A stretch of 64,000 nt of DNA from Strigamia acuminata (taxonomy: Eukaryota > Arthropoda > Chilopoda > Geophilomorpha > Linotaeniidae), in NCBI GenBank assembly GCA_949358305.1, contig OX442322.1:5332001-5396000 (forward strand), in the 5' to 3' direction. Below are positions 12,768-24,400 of the stretch, piece after piece. Within the stretch, counting starts at the first letter, position 1, and every line of letters starts with the position of its first letter. The translations under genes and the position numbers were made by a program. A model generated the notes under the pieces. It made no database searches, was not told where the DNA came from, and worked only from the letters and a program-made list of their open reading frames with translations.

Positions 12768-12782
12768 CCTCGAATGCGGACT

Positions 12783-13292
12783 TCAGTTCTTCACATACGC
12801 GAAAGTGACTGCGAGTTCCGCCCAAAGGTCATCCGGGAGTTGAGTTTCGGAGATAAGAGATCGGACACTGTCGGCCATTGTTCGATTTATACGTTCTGCA
12901 GTCCCGTTCATTTGAGGTGATGCAGGATTGGTCCTCTGCCCTTGGATGCCCTTTTCTTTGAGGTAGTTCAAGAATTCATTCGACATGAATTCGCCGCCGC
13001 GGTCGGATCTAATCGCTTTCACACGCGTATTCTGAATTCGTTCAACGCGGGCGACGAAGTCTTTGAATGCCCCAAAGGTTTGCGACTTCTGGGCCAACGG
13101 GATAATCCACGTATAACGTGTGGCATCGTCGATAATGGTGAAAACATAATCCGAACCGCCCAGTGATGTGAGCGGGGCTGGTCCCCACAAATCCATGTGT
13201 AGAAGATCCAATGGTTTCAATGTACAGGGATTCGGGTCCGGTTTATGCGAAGCTTTGGTTGATTTAGCAATTCTGCAGTCGTTACACGACAA
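12783..13292 (-). pseudogene. Element B integrase core
   Basis: The frame carries CNDCRIAKSTKAS, the catalytic D in LLHMDLWGP, the second D in IRSDRGGEFM and the E in NGTAERINR, so the D-D-E triad is present. It is cut from gag by an indel near 13290 and from the rest of pol by a TGA just after AYVKN. Relatives have an arginine codon at this stop. Confidence 0.9.
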
Positions 13293-15091
13293 TTATGTCG
13301 AACTTCAGCTGGTTGCAAACCATAAACCTGGTCGTTGGCTGCCAGAAGCTTCATTGCATTGGTATGCAGATGACTGAGTCGACTATGCCATAGACCGGTG
13401 GCATCTTTAACCGAAGCAGGATTAGCAATTACCTTCTTCTGTGACAGAGGTAAATTGCCAGGAGGAGGGGAAATCGGTAGAAATTGCAGAGCATTGGAAT
13501 AGGACTGTGTGGTCGGATTGACAATGACCGGTGGAGGAATAGGAGTAAGGACGGGAAAATGTGTAGGATCGGTCAGGTTTGGAATTGGTTGGGTGGGAAT
13601 TGCCTTCGCACTCTCAACCGCTGGCGGATCAAAACGATAGTCTGTAATTTCCCGTTGCTTTTGTTTTCCGTTAACCGGTTTCGGAACATTGTCGAAGTCC
13701 ACTTCTGTCGTGACCATTGTTTTAACAGGTTGAATTGTCGGTGGAGTGGCCGTCGAAACCGTTGTCGAACTGATAGGGGCCGAACACAAACCGTCCAAAT
13801 AATACAAGCCACCACGTTCCTTTGCACGAATGATTGGCAAACGATAGTCCGATTCATAAACATTAACTTCTCCGTTGAAAATGTGGATATGATGTCGCGT
13901 TTTATCGATTTTCGACACCGAAATCAAATTGGCTTCGAAATTCGGTGCATATAGAACGTTGGTCAAATCCAAAACGCAATCTGCATCATCAACTGACGTG
14001 AGAAGTTGAACCGTTCCTCGTCCAGTAACTTGCGATTTGCCTTGCCCCAATTCGATGTCGAAAGGCGGAATGTTCGTGAACTCGGTGAATAAAGCTCGCA
14101 CATGGGTCACATGGTCGGTAGCGCCGCAGTCGACAATCCACTCATTGGATTGCATAAAGTGGGCAACTGGGCGCTCAACGACTTGCGGTGCACTGCAGAA
14201 AAATGTCCCTTTCCGAATTGGACGCGAGCTTCCTCGAGGGCGAGTATCTTCGACCTTGGCGACAGCATTCTTATTCCGTCTTCGACTCTTACTTCTCGAG
14301 GAGCGTTGTACGGAAGCCGTCGACTGATTCGGGTTCGGATTCTCACGTCGAGGGTGGGGGCACTTATTCGCGTAGTGGCCCATCTGGTCGCAATTGAAAC
14401 ACCGAATAGTTGACAAATCACGAGCACCGGATTTATTACGCGGGCGAAACTGTCCTTTCGCAGAAGTGTGAGCCGTCGGTGGAGTTGTTCGAAGCAGACC
14501 CGCCGATCTTAAACGAGATTGTTCGGATATCAACTGTTCGGCAACCAAAATCGGGGTGAATTGGTCATCCGGCCAATGGTAGATTGCGAAAGTTGCCTGG
14601 GCATACTCAGGTGGCAATCCCTTAAGATACTGATATGCGTGGTGGTCGGGCGAAGTTTCCTCCTTAACGTCCTTTAATTGCCTCACGTAGTGATCGACTC
14701 GGGCAATAAAATCCGACATATCCTCGTTGGGTCCAATCTGGAGATTTAAAAACTCCCAACGCATGGCTGCTCTTCTGGCCCGTGAGCTTGGCGCATAAAT
14801 CTTAGCCAGCGCGTCCCACGCCTCTTTCGGCGTGTTGCACGTGTCCAACACTGATCTTTTGGGCTCGCTGACTTGGATATAGATGTGACCGAGGGCTTTA
14901 TCTTTCTTGGTCATGTACCGATCCTTTTCTTTTTCCGTCAAGGTAGCTAAATGTTCGACTTCCTTCTCCTCGGTAACATGCCTCCAAAGGCCCTCGGACT
15001 TTAAGAGCATCCGCATCGATCGTTGCCACTGCTCGTAGTTTCCAACTCCGAGTACGGGAATTTTGCTCGATGAATCTCCGGATTTGTGCAT
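13290..15091 (-). pseudogene. Element B gag, protease and GAG-pre-integrase
   Basis: ATG at 15091 opens MHKSGDSSSKIPVLGVGNYE, a copia Gag closely related to that of A. Zinc knuckle CFNCDQMGHYANKC, basic RSSRSKSRRRNKN stretch, protease WIVDCGATDHVTH, ELGQGKSQVTGRGTVQLL, a Pro-rich spacer, then LWHSRLSHLHTNAMKLLA. The frame is lost near 13290 at the Zn-binding CNDC motif of integrase. Codon and sequence similarity to A mark a sister family. Confidence 0.9.
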
Positions 15092-15977
15092 CGTGGCGTG
15101 GAAAACTCGACACTTTGCGACGAAAACACAGGCTCAGGGAAATGGCACACAGGAGACACCGTAGCACTGCACGAAAACGAAGCACAACACTTGATTCGAA
15201 GCACTTTCGAGGCGGAAACCGTCAAATTGGGCAATTCCTTCTGAAGGAATTCAAAAACCTCCGGTAGCCAGTCTGAGAGGGTCCGATCGGTGCACCTGGG
15301 CCCGCGGGAAACCTCACTTGTACCACGACAAGCACTACCGGAGAATACGTAATCGCTTGATCGGATTCGATCGAAGGGCGAATACGATGCTAAATGTCCC
15401 CCAAAAGCCTTAAATATTATCTTAATGCTAACAAGTAATTTCGACACAAGGAGAAATAGATGAATCGATCGCGGGTGCAATCCTCGTGCAAATGAAGGCA
15501 CGGCGCAGCTTTCTCGAAAAGCTGGAGAAAGCGCAATTCGGACGTCAATGTCCGAATTCTTCTCGAATAATCGAGGCTCTTCGTCCGCTTGAAAAGATCG
15601 GTGATCACGACCGTTCACCGGGGAACTAAGCCGCCAATAATCTAGTATTGGATTCTCGTTGTATCCGCCGCAACGTGCTAAGCGGAGAAGTGAATCCAGA
15701 TTGACGAAAAACCTGAAAAAAACAAAAATTTGTCGCGAAATTCGCGAATCCCGCGGAATTTCGGACAAAATTAACGAAGCAATGGTGAAATAGACTGCCC
15801 TGGCAGTCCAGAACGTCGATCGAACGTTTCGAAGCGAAGATTCGGGCGAAAATCGTCGAAATCGGCGAAATCTGAAAATAAAATGAATTCCGTCGCAAAA
15901 ATCGCAAATCCCGCGAAAATTACGCCGAAAATTAGGTGAAAAATAAGAGCAGATCGTCCCCAGACCTCTGCTACCAC
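15092..15977 (-). other. Untranslated leader and primer-binding site of element B
   Basis: About 0.9 kb of leader between the 5' LTR and the gag ATG. The primer-binding site is TGGTAGCAGAGG at 15976-15965, complementary to tRNA-iMet for 12 bases only, after which the match stops. Confidence 0.8.
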
Positions 15978-16490
15978 TGTAGGTGAGTGGTGCGCAAATA
16001 ATCGGCAAATGAACCGATGTGGAAGCGTGAAATAAAGCTCGTCGCAAATGCGCGACGGTTAATTCCGATAACAGAATCGCCTGATGCGATTCGAGCGAGC
16101 GCGCGACTTATGGTCGCTTATATGCGCTTAAATAGCACTGAAGGTGCTCTAAAGTGAAGGTAAACACTTAAAAACATAAAAGTTTAATGAAAAGTAAACC
16201 ATATCTTACATAAATGGATTTCCAAAGGTGAAAAGATGTGAAAGTGCGGATTAGGGATAAGAGTGTCACAGTACTCTGGTGACAGTTATTAACATTAAAT
16301 TTTAAATTAAAGAACAAATCATCTAAGTAAAACATAAGCAAAGTATGGAATTACATACTGGACAGCAGAAATTAAATCCAAATAGAGAAAACAGTAAATA
16401 AATGATCAAATATCAATACAATGTTTGAACACAAAACATATAGTAAATAAACATTTGATATCGACAACATGAGTGGTTCTTAGACCAACA
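15978..16490 (-). repeat. 5' LTR of copia element B
   Basis: 513 bp, the pair of 9410-9922, directly followed by the AGAAG duplication where element A resumes. Confidence 0.92.
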
Positions 16491-16495
16491 AGAAG

Positions 16496-18361
16496 CTCTA
16501 GTCGATTTGGCGATCCGACAATCGTTGCAGGCCAATTCCCTGCTGACTTCCCCTGGTTGCATTCCGTAAACTTGGTCGTTTGCGGCCAACAACTTCATTC
16601 CATTTGTATGAAGGTGGCCAAGTCGGCTGTGCCATAAGCCGGTGGCGTCCTTGACGGAAGCTGGATTGGCAATGACCTTCTTTTTCGGTTGAGACGGATT
16701 GCCGAGGGGAGGGAAGGAATTTGCGTTGTGAATCGCGGTAGGAATTGTCGTTGGAATTGACTGTAGGGCACTCGCATAGGAAGGAGGAATGGTCAGGTCA
16801 TTGTGGATTTGTGTGGGAATGGGAGGAGGGATCGGATTGGTTTGAGGAGCTCGTTGTACGGAAATTTGCTTTACAGGTTCAATAGCTGGCATCTCAATCC
16901 GGAAATCCGAAATTTCTCGCTGTTTTGACCCTTTTCCCTGTCTATGCTTCGGAATGTTCGGGAAATCTTCTTCGGTTGTCACGTACATTTGCGCTGGCGA
17001 CGCGGGAATCGTCGGTTGTGTCGTAGGAGAGACAGTTGTCGCAAATGTCGGATTCGAACATAAACCGTCCACATAGTAAAGACCACCTCTCTCCTTTGCA
17101 CGGATGAGAGGGCTGCGAATGTCCGATTGGTAAACATGGATCTCACTGTTGAAGACATGGATGTGATGTCGAGCCTTATCTATCTTCGAAACCGAAATCA
17201 AGTTTGCCTCGAAGTTCGGCGCGTAGAGGACATTCGTCAAATTGACGGTGCATCGGGTCTTGTCGATTGCAAGGAGTAGTCGAACCGTTCCTTTGCCCGT
17301 TACTTGGGACTTGCCCTGTCCCAACTCGATGTCGAAGGGAATTACATCCATAAATTTAGTGAATCCCGCACGTACGTGAGATACGTGATCTGTGGCGCCG
17401 CAATCCAGTATCCACTCATTGGATGCATAAAGTGGGCAACTGGACGTTGAATGACCTGCGGCGCATTGACGAAGAATGTCCCCTCTTGGTGCGGATGCGA
17501 AGATTCACGGGGACGCGTGTTGTTTGCCTTCGCCGCGGCGTTCTTATTGCGCCGGCGGCTTTTGCTTCGAGATGACCGTTGCTGCACTGAAGCTGCTGCC
17601 TGCCCCTGTTGTTGACGGGGCGGGCGTGGACATTTGTTTGCATAATGTCCGAATTGGTCACAATTAAAGCATTTGACGGTCGAAATGTCACGAGGTCCGG
17701 ATTTATTTCGAGGTCGGAATTGCCCTTTCATCGATGCATGAGCCGTGGATTGGCTCGTCCCGAGTAGCCCGATGGATTTCAGCTGCATGTGTTCGGAAAC
17801 TAATTGTTCGGCGACCAGTGTCGGAGTAAACTTATCGTCGGGCCAGTGGTATATGGCGAACGTCGCCTGCGCGAATTCGGACGGTAAACACTTCAAATAT
17901 TGGTAGGCATGATGATCGTCCTCTACCTTCTCGTTCACCGCCTTCAGCTGGCGAACATAGCCATCCACTCGGGCAATAAAATCCGGCATATCCTCGCCGG
18001 GTTGCAATTGAAGGCCGAGAAATTCCCATCTCGTGGCTGCTCGGCGGGCTCTGGAACTGGGCGCGTAGATTTTGGCGAGTGTGTCCCACGCCTCCTTCGG
18101 CGTGTTGCACGTTTCCAGAACCGAGCGCTTTCCAGGGCTAACATGAATGTAAATATGGCCGAGGGCCTTGTCTTTCTTTGTCATGAAACGGTCCAACTCC
18201 TTGGGCGTCAACGTGGCAATGTGCTCCGCTTCCTTGTCCTCCGTCACGTGCCTCCAGAGCCCCTCAGATTTGAGCAAAAATTGCATCGACAACCGCCACT
18301 CCTCATAGTTGCCGACGCCGAGAATCGGGATCAGAGTGTTCGAATTGGCCGCTTTCTGCAT
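16496..18361 (-). pseudogene. Element A gag, protease and start of integrase (frameshifted)
   Basis: ATG at 18361 (MQKAANSNTLIPILGVGNYEEW) starts a copia Gag (UBN2-type: GVGNYEEW, CNTPKEAWDTL, RARRAATRWEF), a CCHC zinc knuckle CFNCDQFGHYANKC and a basic RSRSKSRRRNKN stretch. Near 17424 one base is missing relative to element B, and the frame shifts just before the protease. The second frame carries the protease DCGATDH motif, FDIELGQGKSQVTG, and the GAG-pre-integrase LWHSRLGHLHTN with CNDCRIAKSTRAS. It then hits the B insertion at 16490. B and one AGAAG copy separate it from the remaining pol at 9409. Confidence 0.9.
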
Positions 18362-19272
18362 CGTAAATCGCTAGACGGGACACGACGCGGAGAACACAAA
18401 AGCTCAGAAAGTGGTACTGACTTGTCGCACAAAACTGTTCACAATCCGTAGCACTGCACTTCACTGATCCCCCGTTGTTCGAAGCGGAAGACCAAAATTG
18501 GGAGTCGATGCTGCAATCGACTGACAACCTGTGACAAGTGTCCCCCCGACGTCCTTTACGACCACCTGGGGTCACGGGAGTGTCGGGTGGCGCAGGGCTC
18601 AGCCTTGTCACAGAATACAACAACGCGGTGTTCGGAATCGAACGTAGGGCGTTGAGGATTCTAAATGTCCCACCAAAATCCCCTCTTAATACTAACAAAG
18701 GTAAATACGAAGAAGGAGAAATAGATGAATCGATTGCTGTTGCAATTTCTCGTGCAAATAAGGGCACGGCACGGTTTTTCTCGAAAAAACCGGAGAAAAA
18801 GCGCAATTTGGGTTCGAAAACCCAAATTCTTCTCATTAAATGAGACTCTTCGCAAGAAAAGTGCAAAATCGTCGCTAACAAATCAAAATCGTCGATACTG
18901 TGCATACACCCGGGTAAGACACACGGAATTCGATCCGTTTCTCGATGTTAAACGTCTCTTCGACGTTGACGAACGAAAAATCAGCGAAAAATCTGCAAAA
19001 AATCTGCAAATATAAAAGATTTCTCTCGAAATTCGCGAATCCCGCGGAATTTCGGAGAAAATTAGACAGATGATGATGTGATAGACGACCCTGGTCGTCT
19101 GTGAACGTCGGTAGAACGTCGTCGGCGTAGGCGAAACGAAATACAGGGCAAAATGGCGGCCGAAAAACTGAAAATAGAAATATCGGCGCAAATTCGCGAA
19201 TTTTGCGAAAAATGCGTCGAAAATTAGGCAAATGGAGTGGTTGTTCAGCCAACAACCATCCTCTGCTACCAA
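18362..19272 (-). other. Untranslated leader and primer-binding site of element A
   Basis: About 0.9 kb between the 5' LTR and the gag ATG with no long minus-strand frame that looks coding. The tRNA-iMet primer-binding site lies at 19254-19271 directly beside the LTR. The length is like that of the leaders of elements B and E. Confidence 0.8.
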
Positions 19273-19758
19273 TGTAGACAGAGAATGCGCAAAATATCGG
19301 TAATCACCGATTGGAAGCGTGAATGGAGCCGCGCTACACGCGCGGACGGCGACGATACGATCCGTATCGTGCGCGGACAAAGTGCGCGACGTAAGGTCGC
19401 TTATATGCACTGTAAATGCACTGAAATGTGCACCAAATGAACGACAATGTTTAAAAGAATAAAAGGAATTTAATATAAACATAATACTTTACAAAAGTGT
19501 CCAATTTTGGATGGAAATCAGCAGAAACACACACGGCTGTGTGTGTCGCCATCTTGGATTCGGATAACAGTGATGGTGGCACTCTGGTGCCGGAAATTAA
19601 CATTAGGTGTGAACAAATCATTGAAAACAAGAACAAATCATAGGATAGTGTAACGGAGGTATGGAATTACATACGAGACAGCATAAAATCAACTATAACA
19701 TCGAAATCAACAAAGTATAAACATATTCATCGATAAAAACACGGTCTTTAGACCAACA
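19273..19758 (-). repeat. 5' LTR of copia element A
   Basis: 486 bp, same sequence as 5497-5982 with about one visible difference (ATCGGTAA versus ATCAGTAA). It is followed by the target duplication AAACT. As the 5' LTR of a minus-strand element it should hold the promoter. Confidence 0.93.
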
Positions 19759-20394
19759 AAACTGAGTAGCAAAACATACGTGTTTATTGCACAAACTTAG
19801 TGAAAGAACTGAATATAAAGTCATGAACACAGAATAAAGAACACTTTCTGACAATAACATTGCATGAGAGCAACAATTATAACCAATGCTAAAGTCACAT
19901 ATCAATACATAGAGATAAAAAGAACAAGTTATTTTAACAATAATATTGCATCAGACAGCAAGCCACATGGGTCTATTTTTATCATCAAATTTCCAAATAG
20001 AACACAACACACTTCATTGTTTCAAAATAAACCTTTTTCCTCAAATTAGGGTTAACATCCAAAATTACATGAGTTTTACAAGGAGAACATAATATCTTAA
20101 CATCAAATATGACTCCAAACCTCCTGGATAACATAAGAACACTTTATTTAATCATATCAATCATGCAATGAATAAATTCTATCTTAATCACACAAAATTC
20201 AGTAGGCACGCAAGGTCTCTGTAAACATAAATTTCCCCAAAAAATCCTCTAATCAACATGAAACGGAAAAATAACTTCAACACCCCCTGGAATCACTTGA
20301 CCAGGTGAAATCAAACATCTGAAAATTAATTCAATATTTTCTTTAAGCAGAAGCGGGATAATTTTCCCGTCCATTGTTGCGACTGTTCGCAACA

Positions 20395-20681
20395 TGGCTT
20401 TGGTGGGTCCTCAAATTAAGAAACGAGCTAAAAAAATTGAAACGGCTGGAAGAAAAAGTTATCAAGGTCATATTGTTCGTGCTATTGAAGCAGCTGGTGT
20501 TAATTTAACGTATCAGAAAGGAAATTCCGACAATAATGCAAATGTGCAAAGACGAGGGAGATGTGTTCTGTGTCAAACATGGAATAAATATTCTCAAAAG
20601 TGTTCGGTTTGCAATGCATTTGTTTGCCAAATGCATTCTACAACAGAAAAAAGTGTTACTTGTGACGTATGTCGAGAGTAA
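20395..20681 (+). pseudogene. piggyBac transposase C-terminal zinc-binding domain (separated exon fragment)
   Basis: The frame runs to a TAA-terminated end with the cysteine-rich pattern RGRCVLC, CSVCNAFVCQMH and CDVC, the RING-like C-terminal domain of piggyBac transposases, used in the family for binding terminal DNA. It directly continues the catalytic part that stops at 5256. Leaving out the LTR and one copy of the 4-bp duplication TGGC keeps the same frame across the junction (LGMA to LVGPQ). The apparent ATG at 20394 is created by the insertion junction and is not a natural start. Confidence 0.85.
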
Positions 20682-20719
20682 ATTCATGGAAAACAAGTGT
20701 CTGATTTAGATTTCTTTTA

Positions 20720-21312
20720 TTTACTGTTTGCATTTACATTTTGTCCATTTTGCTTCGGCCATTTCTTCCAATGTGATTTCACGAATCTATAAAAATTGAA
20801 ATTAGAGAATAATAAAGTTACAATAATAAATTTTACTTACATTGGTATATTGTTCATCATACTTCTGGCAATTATTAGGAAACAATTGCCTTTGCACTCA
20901 GAATGCATGGCGGAAACCTAACCTGACCGGTGATTTTCTTTTGCGACTAAAAAAATTGGTTGAAAAAAGTAAAAAAAAAAATTTTAACAACTGTACAGTA
21001 CTTTTAAAGTAAAATATAAACTCCTGTAGATCTTTTTCCTTGCATCTTCATCTTTGGAGGTTTTATTCCCGTGGAAAATAATGTGTATTAAACCATTTGG
21101 CACCGTAAGTCTGAAATATCACATTACAAAACATTGGAACGCAATTTTTTCTTAAATTTAGCACTTACCCTTCATTTTCAAACTCTATTTCTAATGATCT
21201 TATAACAGGCAACCTAAAAATACCAAAAAGAATGATATCAGATTCGAAATGAATAGAAAACTAAGCGAATGCATTTGGACACTTACATGCTTCCATGCGC
21301 TTCGGCGGCCAT
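20720..21312 (-). CDS. Putative spliced small gene convergent to the piggyBac transposase
   Basis: On the minus strand, an ATG at 21312 opens MAAEAHGS in exon 21287-21312 (donor GTAAGTGT). Exon 21169-21213 (acceptor TTTTTAG, donor GTAAGTGC) and exon 21002-21110 (acceptor ATTTCAG) follow in phase and give segments such as LPVIRSLEIEFENEG and VPNGLIHIIFHGNKTSKDE. The 3' end is uncertain. Acceptor TTTTTTTAG at about 20948 leads in phase to a stop near 20876; a further intron (donor GTAAGTAA near 20838) precedes a last exon ending with a stop and overlapping AATAAA at about 20720. I do not recognise the product. It lies wholly between the transposase C-terminus and the right terminal repeat, so it travels with the element. 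Alternatives are an old captured host gene fragment, or chance. Confidence 0.45.
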
Positions 21313-21380
21313 CTTTGTTGGGGTCAAAAATGACCCGAGTTGGGTGAGAAGGGATTTTTTTTAGGTTGGGGCTGCTAGGG
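21313..21380 (+). repeat. Right terminal repeat of the piggyBac element
   Basis: It ends ...GGGGCTGCTAGGG just before TTAA. Read inward it has CACCCAACTCGGGTCA..., matching the left-end CACCTCAACTTGGGGTCA with small differences and an extra block of about 28 bp. The palindrome at 21320-21336 matches the left-end copies. Confidence 0.7.
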
Positions 21381-21384
21381 TTAA

Positions 21385-21419
21385 TACAATAGTTTTAAAA
21401 CAATAGTTTTAATACAATA
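21385..21419. repeat. 14-bp minisatellite, middle block
   Basis: TACAATAGTTTTAA-type units continue directly from the TTAA at the piggyBac right end, then stop at the TG of the next inserted element. Confidence 0.8.
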
Positions 21420-24400
21420 TGTGACGATTCTACTTTTGGCTGATTTATTAGCCAGTTAGAGAGAGATAAATCAGTTTATACAAGATGTTGTTAAGACTAA
21501 CAACAACCTAACCGAGATAAGCTACGGAATTCTGTGTGATATAAATTGTGACGATTCTACTTTTGGCTGATTTATTAGCCATTGTAACGAGATAAATCGG
21601 TCGGAACAAGACATTGTTACGCCTAACAATAACCTAACCGAGATAAGCTACGAAATGTGCGCTAAATGAATAAATGACCAAATAATACGTACTTACGGTT
21701 TTATCTGCTTGTTTCTACGAATACAAATGGTTCGGGGTTCTGGGCAAGTGTAAACGGCGGCATCAACAGGTTGAGTATCCGGGCGACGCCAGAAGAGTAC
21801 GGCTGACTTTACGGCATCGTCAAAAATAACGCTACATAGACGTATTCGGTCCCGTGGCACGAACGACGGTGAATGCGAAGAATCCTTCGCTTTCGCCGTG
21901 AACTAAATTTGCTGATCTTTCAATCGAATGATTCAGACTTCGAATATAACTAGAACTACAAAAATGCAACAAATAAAAGTTAGATATTATTTTTATGGGC
22001 GGGGACAGTCACGACGGTCGAGAGGACCATCGCGAGAAGTTTTGACACCTCCATCCGCCAGCATGCTTTATGACGTCAAGATCTCGTGATCAGGCGCCGG
22101 GTAATTAATTAATGGATATACCATTTAGTGGATTTACCATTATCCAAGTAGTTTGTTTAACACGGTATTTTGTATACCGTTCACGGGCTACCAACCGGGA
22201 GCAACTACATTATATTAGTCCTTCACCGACCTTTAACGTACAGAAGGACCAGCCATAGAAAGACGGGGACCTGAGAGATTACGGTACATGATTGTCCATA
22301 ACAACCATCCTTACCGCGACCATGGGCCAGTTAGTTGAGGGGCCCACTTTCATCTGGCAAGGCCAACTGTATATAAACATTATATTATGTCACCGTACGA
22401 AATCTCGCTATCTTTTAAGATAGCAGGTTAACGCTACGGGACTATTTGGTTACCGGAGTTAGTCTTCCCGAAATGACGCTACAACAACAATATCCATTAG
22501 GATGAGAGTCGAGGGGGCCTGATGTGTCGATAAGAAAGAGAGAAATCAAACGATAACCAACAATACATACAAACATTATTCAGAGCAAGCCAGGGGCCTG
22601 GTAGAAAACCAGAGCTTATATAGTTCGTTAGAACAGAAGGATTGGCGACAGCCAATCAGATGCCCGAATCGATGGATTCGTAGGTCACTTTAGTCCGGAC
22701 CTAACAGTGGACTTGGTCCGGACCTGGCAGAAGCCTGGGTCCAAAAGAGTCCGATTGGTTCTCTTTATTAGGCAAATATAAAATATAATATTGATTCGGT
22801 AATATCTAAGTAAATAATACTTTATCATGTTTTAATAAATATCTTATATTTATTCACGGCATAATAACAATTAGTTATAATTCTCGTAATTCAATCCAAA
22901 ATGCGCGCTTTTAGTCACACAGCGCCATCTGGCGGTAAATCTGGGAAAATACGGTTTTATAACCGTCACAAAATAACTAATCGAATGGAAATAACTTACG
23001 GTTTTGTGTGACATAAACATATTTATTACTCATAATAACAATTGAATAAGGGTTCTGAGCGCGTGTAAACGGGCGGCATCAACTGGTTGAGGATCCGGGC
23101 AAAGCCAGAGGGATACGGCTGACTTGCGGCATCATCACAAATAACGCTACAGAGACGTATTTGGTCCGCAGCACGAATATCTAATAATGCAAAAAGTCCT
23201 TCGCATTTGTTAGGAATATTCTTTAGAATATTCCCGAATCAATGAATAAAAGTTATTAGTGGAATATAACAATTTATTGTTATATAAATATTATTTGGGC
23301 GGAGACAGTCACGACAGTTGAGAGAACCGTTGCGGGAGTTGTTGAGGCTCCATCCGCCAGCATGCCTTACGACGACAAGATCTCGTGATCAAGCCCCGAG
23401 TATTTGTTTGTTCACGACAAGTCGCTATCGGTGGTACCAACCACCGGGTAAACATTTCTATGGACTTGCCAATACAGGATTACCAATACCCGAGTAGTAT
23501 TTGAAATACCGTTCACGGGCTACCAACCCGGAGTGTACGATGGGGCGGGGACCGTCACGACGGTCGAGAGAACCATCGCGGGAGGATTTGACTCCTCCAT
23601 CCGCCAGCATGCCTTACGATGACGGGATCCTTTGATCGAGCACCGGGTAAATATTAATCAGCCGTCGCTGTTGGATTACCATGATCCAGGTTGTTGTTTA
23701 TCGCAACATCTTTTAGATATTACTCACGGGCTACCAACCCAGCGCGACGCCTGTGCATTGGCCCTTTACCGACCTTTAACGTACGGAAGGACCAGCCACA
23801 GAAAGACGTGGACTTGAGCGAACAATTTACAACAGCCATCCTGCAGCGGACTGAGGCCAGTTAGCTGAGGGGCCCACTTCCATCTTGCAAGGCCTTACTG
23901 TATAGGGTTATTATATTAAGCCACCGTACGAACTCTAACTGTCCCGTAGAACAGCAAGCTAACGTTACGGGGCCATTTCATGTATTTAACATGTCTATTA
24001 CCGGAGTTAGCCTTCCCGAAATAGCCCTACAACAACAATAACAATATAGTATTAATACTAATTGTGGAGAGCTGAAGAGGCCTGATGTGTCGATAGAGAA
24101 AGTGAGATCAAACGATAACAACAATTCAACTACAGACAATATAGACATATTCAGTTATCAAGCCAAGGGGGAGTAACTGGTTGGAAAACCAGAGCTTATA
24201 TAGTTCTTGAGAACAATCAGATTGGCGCTAGCCAATCGGGTGCCTAAATCAACGGATTCATAGATCACTAGTCCGGACCTAATAGAAGACTGAGTTTGGA
24301 CCTAGCGGAAGACTGGGTCAAGAAGGGTCCGATTGGTCCCCTTCGAAAGATAAGTAAACTTGATATTGATTCGATATCGAATCAATATCCTTAAGTAAGT

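Larger units (their letters stand above)
9410..16490 (-). mobile_element. Copia element B (minus strand), inserted in element A
   Basis: 513-bp LTRs at 9410-9922 and 15978-16490 are identical except for about one base. They are flanked by AGAAG (9405-9409 and 16491-16495). The primer-binding site at 15965-15976 matches only the last 12 bases of tRNA-iMet; the polypurine tract is at 9923-9936. The coding region is related to A and E but carries a frameshift near 13290, a stop near 12780, a frameshift near 11160 and a stop at 10292. Confidence 0.93.
5497..19758 (-). mobile_element. Copia element A (minus strand), split by element B
   Basis: Two 486-bp LTRs (5497-5982 and 19273-19758), starting TG and ending CA and differing by about one base to the eye, are flanked by AAACT at 5492-5496 and 19759-19763. 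The primer-binding site at 19254-19271 complements the 3' end of initiator tRNA-Met (TGGTAGCAGAGGATGG on the minus strand). The polypurine tract abuts the left LTR at 5983-5996 (AGAGGGGATT on the minus strand). Gene order gag-protease-integrase-RT-RNase H is that of Ty1/copia. Element B interrupts it within the integrase region. Confidence 0.93.
5257..20394. mobile_element. Solo-LTR-like Ty3/gypsy remnant inside the transposase gene
   Basis: It starts TGTAGCG at 5257 and ends CGCAACA at 20394, a near-perfect terminal inverted repeat of the LTR type. It is flanked by the 4-bp duplication TGGC (5253-5256 and 20395-20398). Without the nested copia element A it is about 870 bp with no coding capacity. 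This fits a solo LTR left by recombination, probably Ty3/gypsy given the 4-bp duplication; no internal protein is present to prove it. Confidence 0.7.
3454..21384 (+). mobile_element. piggyBac-like DNA transposon, heavily interrupted
   Basis: TTAA occurs at both ends (3454-3457 and 21381-21384), abutting CCCT at the left and AGGG at the right, the piggyBac target-site pattern. Subterminal sequence carries the palindrome GGGGTCAAAAATGACCC at both ends. Inside are the two parts of a piggyBac transposase and a convergent small gene. About 15.1 kb of the present length is later insertion (5257-20394), leaving an original element of about 2.8 kb. It sits within the 14-bp minisatellite. Confidence 0.88.

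Noticed and set aside
15001-16047. A 348-codon minus-strand frame over the LTR and leader of element B
   Set aside because: It crosses the LTR/primer-site boundary and overlaps the gag start in another frame; no family resemblance.
20394-20681. Independent small zinc-finger gene with ATG at 20394
   Set aside because: The ATG is formed at the insertion junction; the frame is the C-terminal domain of the piggyBac transposase begun at 3853.
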